Assembly: GCA_031286555.1 (NCBI GenBank)
Contig: JAITUD010000088.1
Coordinates: 1-10,894 of the forward strand
Origin: Microbacterium sp.
GTDB taxonomy: Bacteria > Actinomycetota > Actinomycetes > Actinomycetales > Microbacteriaceae
Length of the DNA stretch: 10,894 nt
Direction of reading: 5' to 3'
Shown here: piece by piece, positions 6,625 to 10,894 of the stretch
Numbering within the stretch: position 1 is the first letter of the stretch
Layout of the letters: every line of letters begins with the position of its first letter
The notes under the pieces: model-generated
The model's input: the letters and a program-made list of their open reading frames with translations, nothing else
The model's database searches: none
What the model was told of the DNA's origin: nothing
Translations under genes and position numbers: made by a program

Positions 6625-6640
6625 CGGCGGGCGCCCGCCG
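6625..6640. repeat. Perfect 16-bp palindrome (operator or hairpin candidate)
   Basis: CGGCGGGCGCCCGCCG is identical to its own reverse complement over all 16 bases. It lies just downstream of the plus-strand TAGGAT box and upstream of the minus-strand TAGCAT box. It could be a dimeric regulator's binding site. As RNA it could form a compact GC hairpin in the leader of the plus-strand transcript. No T-run follows, so a classical terminator is unlikely. Confidence 0.5.
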
Positions 6641-6655
6641 GATCATGATGCCTCT

Positions 6656-6666
6656 GGAGGGGAGGA
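6656..6666 (+). promoter_or_regulatory. Strong Shine-Dalgarno site for the plus-strand GT2 gene
   Basis: GGAGGGGAGGA ends 4 nt before the ATG at 6671. An out-of-frame ATG at 6667 lies immediately before it. The GT2 frame starts at 6671, with GGAGG (6661-6665) at 5 nt spacing. Confidence 0.75.
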
Positions 6667-6670
6667 ATGA

Positions 6671-7573
6671 ATGCCTGGTCCGCTCGTCACAATCGGCATC
6701 CCACTCGTCAACGAGGACATGGCGGAGATCCGGCTCGCGGTCCGCTCGGTCTACGCGCAGAGCCTCCCCGACTGGGAGCTGGTCTTCTTCTGCGACGGCA
6801 GCTCGGCGGAACGAGTGCGGATGCTCGAGGGGATAGACGATCCTCGTGTGTCGATCATTGTCAATGAGACATCGCAGGGGATCGCGTCCAGCCTCAACCG
6901 GCTGGCGGACATGGCCACAGGCAAGTACATCGCGATCCTCGCAGCGGACGACATGTGGACTCCTGACCGGTTAGAGAAGCAGATAGCGCGGATGGAGGAG
7001 GCGGATGCGCCGGATGTGCTCGCCGCCCAAATGGTCGTCATCAGCGATAGCGTCACCGTTGAGGGGGCGCAGAAGCCTGCGCGGGTTCCGAATTCTTCCC
7101 GGGGATGGGTCGAGGGGACCCCGATCTCGCATGCGACTGCCGTCGCGAGGTCCGGATGGTTCCGCGACCATCCCTACGACACTAGGCTGATCCGTGCACA
7201 GGACCGTGCCTTCTGGATCCGCTCGCACAAGGGCAGCCGCATCGAGATCATGGACGAGGCGGTCTACTTTTATCGCGTGCCCAAGCCGTTGAGCTATCGG
7301 AAGTACGCCTGGGGCAGCAAGTACGCCCGCCAGGTCATCTGGCGTTACGGGCGGGAAGTCTGCTCCGTTCCGGCCGTCGCGGTCATCTACGCGAAGTCGC
7401 TGGTGAAGCAGGCGGTCGTCGCGGCGGCGACGCTGCTGGGGAGATCGGACCGGTTGTATTACCGCAGGATCGATCCGCTCACGGGGCCAGAGCTCGAAGC
7501 GCTGCGCAGGGATCTCGAGGAGATCAGCCGAACCACGGTGCCGGGGTGGCCGAGCGGAGACGGTTCATCGTGA
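6671..7573 (+). CDS. GT2-family glycosyltransferase (GT-A fold)
   Basis: This 300-residue protein starts with PLVTIGIPLVNE, then ELVFFCDGSS (36-45, usual DDGS written as CDGS), QGIASSLNRLADMATGKYIAILAADDMW (AADD at 91-94 in place of D-x-D-D) and AQDRAFWIR (176-184, in place of the usual AEDxxLW). The fold and family are clear, and it is likely to add one sugar of the repeat unit. Altered motifs keep at least one acidic residue at each key place: Asp42, Asp93/Asp94 and Asp178. It may therefore be active with its own donor preference, but this is an inference. The C-terminal 80 residues have a short hydrophobic patch (about 233-256), perhaps for membrane association. The gene follows the divergent intergenic region with a strong ribosome site and is probably the first gene of the operon that continues through the polymerase, nucleotidyltransferase and dehydrogenase genes. 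Confidence 0.9.
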   Translation: MPGPLVTIGIPLVNEDMAEIRLAVRSVYAQSLPDWELVFFCDGSSAERVRMLEGIDDPRVSIIVNETSQGIASSLNRLADMATGKYIAILAADDMWTPDRLEKQIARMEEADAPDVLAAQMVVISDSVTVEGAQKPARVPNSSRGWVEGTPISHATAVARSGWFRDHPYDTRLIRAQDRAFWIRSHKGSRIEIMDEAVYFYRVPKPLSYRKYAWGSKYARQVIWRYGREVCSVPAVAVIYAKSLVKQAVVAAATLLGRSDRLYYRRIDPLTGPELEALRRDLEEISRTTVPGWPSGDGSS

Positions 7574-7582
7574 CGGGCGCAG

Positions 7583-7598
7583 GGCAGCGCCAGCTGCC
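7583..7598 (+). repeat. Short inverted repeat upstream of the polymerase gene
   Basis: GGCAGC and GCTGCC form a 6-bp perfect stem with a 4-nt loop (GCCA) in the 55-bp gap between the GT2 gene and the polymerase. No T-run follows, so it is not a typical terminator. It may be an mRNA processing or translation-modulating hairpin, or chance in GC-rich DNA. Confidence 0.3.
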
Positions 7599-7628
7599 GG
7601 CCACCGCGACCAGGGGAGCGCACAGCTC

Positions 7629-9047
7629 ATGATCCTGATTCTCGCGCTGTTCACAACCTTCGTCGCGGCCGGATTCCTGCTTAGCCGCATTCGGCGGCGC
7701 GATCTTACGAGCGCCGGGTTCTGGTTCGTAGTACTTAGTCTGATCTTCTTCCTCTTCTCGTTCATCTCGGTCTGGGCGGAATCAGGATTCGACGAGACCG
7801 ACGGGCTCGCCGATGGCGTAGTGGTCGTGAGCCTCGGCGTGCTCGCGTTCATCGGCGGGTGCCTGCTCATGAACGCACTAGTGCGCCAGGCGCCCGTGCG
7901 GCCGCTCGTCCTGGCCGAAGATGACGCACCGTCGCAGGCACGCGAGAAGCGTGAGACGCGGGGACTAGTGATGATCTCGGCCGCGATCCTCATCCCCTCC
8001 TGGGTCTACTTCATGCTGCTGGGCGAAGTACCGCTCTTCATGGGAGTCACAGATGTCGTCAACAGCGGATACGGGGGGTTGGGGGCGCTACAGACCTATC
8101 GACTGGCGCTGACCCCGCACCTTACTGGTGAGTCGATTCCGTTCAAGGGGCTCTTCGACATCGCGAGGAACTACGGCACGCTGTTCATAGTCGGTGTGAG
8201 TACGGTGCAGCTACTGCAGAAGCGTGGCAAGACGTTGCGCATCGTCCTCATCGGTGCGTCAGTCGTCACCGGACTCGCCGCGGGCCAACGCTGGCCGATG
8301 ATCTATCTGGTGGTAACCGCCCTCGCCGCGATCTACGCCCTCGCCCGGTTCGGTGTCCGTCCCCGGGGGCGACGCGTTCTCGGGTTCAGCGCGGCGCTCA
8401 TCGCGGTGGGGATGGTGATCACTCTTCTGCAGAAGAGGACGACCGAGGTGATCGACAACGCGGGATCCGCGTTGTCGTTCGTCTTCGAGAACCTCTACGA
8501 GCGGATCGTCTTCGAACAGAGCGCGACTCCGATTCTGAGTTTTCAGCGTCACGTCTTCGCATCGGGCGAGCTCGAAGGAGCCAGCTACTGGCAAGCGATT
8601 CAAGCGAACCTCCCTGGGTCGGATGTCAACAACTTCGAGGTCGATTTCTTCGCCAGGGTGTATGGCGGCCACTACGGCTATACCGCGGCCCCCGGTTTCT
8701 TCACGGAGGCCTACATCAACTTCGGCTACCTCGGTGTCGTCTTCCTATCTCTGCTGTGGGGCATGCTTCTCACCCGCATCGACACTGCGAGATGGTGGGA
8801 CCGCGATCTCGCCTTCAGGCCGGGGTTCAAGAGCGCAGTCGCCGCGCTACTGGCTGGCACGACGTTTGCCGGCGGCGGTCTGCTCATCGGTGGCACCGTG
8901 CTCTTTGTGTATGTGCTGATCCTTTATCGGCTAGTGGCGGGCGGAGGCGCGCGAGACGAGAGCGGCCTTGCTCTCCGGCGCAGGAAGGCAGCCCCTGCCG
9001 AGCAATACGCGAGGACGAGATCGTGGACGCTGAAGTCCTCGAGCTGA
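7629..9047 (+). CDS. wzy: Oligosaccharide repeat-unit polymerase, Wzy-type (O-antigen polymerase-like)
   Basis: This 472-residue membrane protein has about 10-11 hydrophobic segments, near 2-20, 29-50, 63-84, 112-133, 180-196, 203-217, 222-240, 250-267, 363-384, and two within 401-435. A long extracytoplasmic loop (about 268-362) precedes the PGFFTEAYINFGYLGVV segment. A Gly/Glu-containing motif ahead of an NFGxxG membrane span is common in Wzy polymerases, as is the AGQRWPMIYL stretch (218-226) with a charged Arg at a membrane border. Wzy proteins join flipped repeat units on the outer face of the membrane. Sequence conservation in the family is low, so the call rests on topology, the NFG motif and the neighbouring Wzx and GT genes. 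O-antigen ligase is the main alternative. The ATG at 7629 has GGGGAG 10 nt upstream, and there is no other in-frame start in the gap. The C-terminal tail (438-472) is polar and holds the next gene's ribosome site and start. Confidence 0.85.
   Translation: MILILALFTTFVAAGFLLSRIRRRDLTSAGFWFVVLSLIFFLFSFISVWAESGFDETDGLADGVVVVSLGVLAFIGGCLLMNALVRQAPVRPLVLAEDDAPSQAREKRETRGLVMISAAILIPSWVYFMLLGEVPLFMGVTDVVNSGYGGLGALQTYRLALTPHLTGESIPFKGLFDIARNYGTLFIVGVSTVQLLQKRGKTLRIVLIGASVVTGLAAGQRWPMIYLVVTALAAIYALARFGVRPRGRRVLGFSAALIAVGMVITLLQKRTTEVIDNAGSALSFVFENLYERIVFEQSATPILSFQRHVFASGELEGASYWQAIQANLPGSDVNNFEVDFFARVYGGHYGYTAAPGFFTEAYINFGYLGVVFLSLLWGMLLTRIDTARWWDRDLAFRPGFKSAVAALLAGTTFAGGGLLIGGTVLFVYVLILYRLVAGGGARDESGLALRRRKAAPAEQYARTRSWTLKSSS
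9011..9015 (+). promoter_or_regulatory. Shine-Dalgarno site that sets the nucleotidyltransferase start
   Basis: GAGGA lies 7 nt before GTG 9023, inside the polymerase gene. It is the reason to start the downstream protein at 9023 and not at the far-upstream ATG 8756, whose first 89 codons are out-of-frame polymerase sequence. Confidence 0.6.
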
Positions 9048-9937
9048 GCGTCGCGACCCCTCTCGCACATGCGTTGGCGGCGGATGTCGCTCGCCGGCGA
9101 GGCATCCGTGCATTGAGCATCAAGGGCCCGGTCGCGGAGTATCACGGGCTGCGTGCTCCGCGCATGTCGGCCGACGCCGATGTCCTCGTCGATCCCGCGC
9201 GGTTCGTCGAGTTCTGTGACGAACTCGCCGGGCGCGGCTGGCGAACGCGGGTGGGGCGTGACACCCCATCGCTGCTGCCGCAGCATTCCGCTACCTACAT
9301 CCACCCCGACTGGCCGTGCGACATCGACGTGCACTGGATGTTCCCGGGCTTCTTCGCAGACGCCGAGATTGCCTTCGAGGCGCTCTGGATGTCGCGCTCG
9401 ACCGTGTCGATCGCGAATGCTCGGGTCTTCGCGCCGTCGAGACCCGGGACCGCGGTCGTGATGGCACTCCACGCCGTTCGTGACCTGCGCGCAGAGCGGC
9501 ATCGCTCAGAACGCGTCCTCGTACTGAAGGCCCTGACACACTCCTTCACGGAAAATGAGCGCGATGAGTTCACCAGTATCGTCCGTGAGGGCGGCGCTGG
9601 CTGGGCGTTGAAGGAATTCCTCGCTCAGGCAGGCCTTCCGTCCGTGGGTGACGACGGCGACGAGGATGGACGTCGGGGCTGGGACATCTTTCGGAGCAAC
9701 GTCGACGATGCCTCCAGCGTCGCCTGGTGGCGTCAGGTCGGCGAAGCGAGGTGGTGGCAGAAGCCGGCGTGGCTGTGGCGGGCCGTCTGGGTGTCGCGGC
9801 GGGACGTTCCTCGCAACGATGCTGACTCGCTTCCGAGCCATCGAGAGGCGTGGAGATACAGGCTGCATCGATGGGGTCGCGGGTGGCGCGCGACGATGCG
9901 CCATCTCCACGGGAATGGAAAGGAACGGGCGAGATGA
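9023..9937 (+). CDS. Nucleotidyltransferase-family protein of unknown function (NTP_transf_5-like)
   Basis: Starting at GTG 9023, the protein has 304 residues. It fits the 'uncharacterised nucleotidyltransferase' family: an IKGPVAEYHG segment (33-42, with Lys34), then MSADADVLVDP (48-58, Asp51 and Asp53 as the likely metal-binding pair of the DxD type), and a second acidic strand CDIDVHWMF (Asp100, Asp102, His104). A helical C-terminus follows, rich in Arg and Trp from about 235. No signal peptide or membrane segment is seen. Members of this family occur in surface-polysaccharide and exosortase-type clusters, but their reaction is not established as far as I know. Here it overlaps the polymerase gene by 25 bp and the UDP-glucose dehydrogenase by 4 bp, so it is made with both. 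It could attach a nucleotide- or phosphate-linked group to a glycan or protein; this is only inference. A longer version from ATG 8756 was rejected. Confidence 0.82.
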   Translation: MDAEVLELSVATPLAHALAADVARRRGIRALSIKGPVAEYHGLRAPRMSADADVLVDPARFVEFCDELAGRGWRTRVGRDTPSLLPQHSATYIHPDWPCDIDVHWMFPGFFADAEIAFEALWMSRSTVSIANARVFAPSRPGTAVVMALHAVRDLRAERHRSERVLVLKALTHSFTENERDEFTSIVREGGAGWALKEFLAQAGLPSVGDDGDEDGRRGWDIFRSNVDDASSVAWWRQVGEARWWQKPAWLWRAVWVSRRDVPRNDADSLPSHREAWRYRLHRWGRGWRATMRHLHGNGKERAR

Positions 9938-10894
9938 GGATTGCCGTCGTCGGTTGTGGCTACCTTGGGGCCGTGCACGCCGCAGCAATGGCGTCACTGG
10001 GTCATGACGTCATCGGCATCGATGTCGACGAGGCGCGTATTGCTGCGCTCCGCGACGGGCAGGCTCCGTTCTACGAGCCAGGGCTTCCTGAGGCACTGAC
10101 CGCTGGGGTCAGCGGCGGTTCCCTGCGTTTCAGTACGGACATCGCGGACGCTCAGGAGGCATCCGTCCATTTCGTCGCGGTGGGCACGCCGCAGCGGCGT
10201 GACGGCGGCGCGGCCGATCTGACCTATGTCGATGCTGCGATCGACTCGCTGCTCCCGTTCCTCTCCCCGGGTGACATCGTCGCAGGCAAGTCCACGGTGC
10301 CGGTCGGAACAGCAGCCCGCCTCGCGGTGCGCGTCGAGGCGACCGGCGCCGTCCTGGTCTGGAACCCGGAGTTCTTGCGCGAGGGCTGGGCCATGCACGA
10401 CACACTCAAGCCGGACAGGATTGTCGTGGGCGTCCGTCCGGGGGAAGCGGGGGAGCGCGCCTCCGGCATCCTTCGCGAGCTCTACCAGCCCGACGGCGAC
10501 GACGGCACTCCGTTCATCGTCACCGACCTCGCCACCGCAGAACTCGTGAAGGTCGCGGCCAACTCGGTCCTCGCCACGAAGATCTCGTTCATCAACGCGA
10601 TGTCCGAGATCGCCGAGGCCACCGGCGCCGACGTGAAGACGCTTGCCGAAGCGATCGGCCACGACACCCGCATCGGGCACCGGTACCTGGGCGCGGGCAT
10701 CGGATTCGGCGGCGGATGCCTGCCGAAAGACATCCGGGCGTTCGCCTCCCACGCCGAAGAACTCGGTCTGGGCAAGTCCGTGGCTTTCCTGCACGAAGTC
10801 GACGACATCAACCTGCGGCGGCGCGACCGCGCCGTGCAGATCGTCACGGATGCCCTGGGCGGGTCCGTCTTCGACAGGCGGATCACCGTGCTCG
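9934..10894 (+). CDS. ugd: UDP-glucose 6-dehydrogenase (3' partial)
   Basis: The gene has 320 complete codons visible and no stop before the right edge. It begins MRIAVVGCGYLG, with the NAD-binding GxGxxG at 7-12. It continues with VAVGTPQRRDG, KSTVPVGT, NPEFLREGWA, KVAANSVLATKISFINAMSEI (Lys206 and Asn210 at the active site) and GFGGGCLPKD, whose Cys262 is the catalytic thiol. All UDP-glucose/GDP-mannose dehydrogenase hallmarks are intact, and FLREG plus GGGCLPKD favour the UDP-glucose type. The enzyme makes UDP-glucuronate from UDP-glucose with two NAD+. The ATG start overlaps the nucleotidyltransferase stop by 4 bp, with AAAGGA 9 nt upstream. The product would be a donor for one of the glycosyltransferases, giving an acidic polysaccharide. 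About 70-120 residues of the usual 390-440 lie beyond the window. UDP-GlcNAc or UDP-ManNAc dehydrogenase activity is a less likely alternative. Confidence 0.95.
   Translation, partial: MRIAVVGCGYLGAVHAAAMASLGHDVIGIDVDEARIAALRDGQAPFYEPGLPEALTAGVSGGSLRFSTDIADAQEASVHFVAVGTPQRRDGGAADLTYVDAAIDSLLPFLSPGDIVAGKSTVPVGTAARLAVRVEATGAVLVWNPEFLREGWAMHDTLKPDRIVVGVRPGEAGERASGILRELYQPDGDDGTPFIVTDLATAELVKVAANSVLATKISFINAMSEIAEATGADVKTLAEAIGHDTRIGHRYLGAGIGFGGGCLPKDIRAFASHAEELGLGKSVAFLHEVDDINLRRRDRAVQIVTDALGGSVFDRRITVL

Larger units (their letters stand above)
6532..6670. promoter_or_regulatory. Divergent intergenic region between two GT2 genes
   Basis: This 139-bp gap separates the minus-strand GT2 start (6531) from the plus-strand GT2 start (6671) and is the longest non-coding stretch in the window. 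It should hold promoters for both directions, because the upstream operon reads plus and the GT2 gene between reads minus. It contains candidate -10 boxes on both strands, a perfect 16-bp palindrome, and ribosome sites at both ends. No convincing TTGACA-like -35 elements were found, so promoter placement is tentative. Confidence 0.6.

Noticed and set aside
8756..9022. Extended N-terminus for the nucleotidyltransferase from ATG 8756
   Set aside because: These 89 codons lie in a different frame of the polymerase gene, are Arg/His-rich and show no domain features. GTG 9023 has a ribosome site and directly precedes the conserved part.
9994..10794. 266-codon minus-strand frame near the right end
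   Set aside because: It is antisense to ugd, whose plus-strand frame has every catalytic motif and simply lacks a stop because it leaves the window.
1195..10853. Frequent GGATGC hexamers along the coding strand (roughly a dozen by eye)
   Set aside because: Most occurrences come from Asp-Ala or Asp-containing codon pairs (GAT GCx) and probably reflect codon-context preference in this lineage. No regular spacing or intergenic clustering was seen. A genome-wide count would be needed to claim more.

Overview
The window is a dense stretch of polysaccharide (capsule or exopolysaccharide) biosynthesis genes from a high-GC Gram-positive bacterium. The GC-rich third codon positions, GTG and TTG starts, tight 4-25 bp gene overlaps and general protein style suggest an actinobacterium, probably of the Microbacteriaceae type. 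The taxonomic call is an inference from style, because no database search was possible.

Region 1 (1-4474, plus strand) holds five genes that overlap by a few bases or abut with a 3-bp gap. In order they are a CapD/FlaA1/PglF-type nucleotide-sugar 4,6-dehydratase (5' end outside the window), a PglE-type DegT/DnrJ/EryC1/StrS aminotransferase, a short PglC-type phosphoglycosyl transferase, a PglD/NeuD-type acetyltransferase, and a GT4-fold glycosyltransferase. The first four match, enzyme by enzyme, the Campylobacter route that makes UDP-di-N-acetylbacillosamine (UDP-diNAcBac) and loads it onto undecaprenyl phosphate. The fifth could add the second sugar, as PglA does there.

Region 2 (4471-9937) holds the assembly machinery. 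It has a Wzx-type flippase, an inverted GT2 glycosyltransferase whose 3' end overlaps the flippase gene by 114 bp tail to tail, and a 139-bp divergent intergenic region with a perfect 16-bp palindrome. Downstream come a second GT2 glycosyltransferase, a multi-membrane-span Wzy-type polymerase, and a protein of the uncharacterised nucleotidyltransferase family (NTP_transf_5 type) whose start lies inside the polymerase gene.

Region 3 (9934-10894) is the first 320 codons of a UDP-glucose 6-dehydrogenase, implying that glucuronate or a derivative is in the glycan. This gene runs off the right edge.

Together the genes suggest a lipid-linked repeat unit of about four sugars: diNAcBac (or a related 4-amino-6-deoxy sugar), then one sugar from the GT4 enzyme and one from each of the two GT2 enzymes. 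The unit would be flipped by Wzx and polymerised by Wzy. No oligosaccharyltransferase is seen, so the bacillosamine-type primer appears to feed a polysaccharide and not protein N-glycosylation. The least understood part is the nucleotidyltransferase-family protein. No RNA genes, CRISPR arrays or insertion sequences were recognised.
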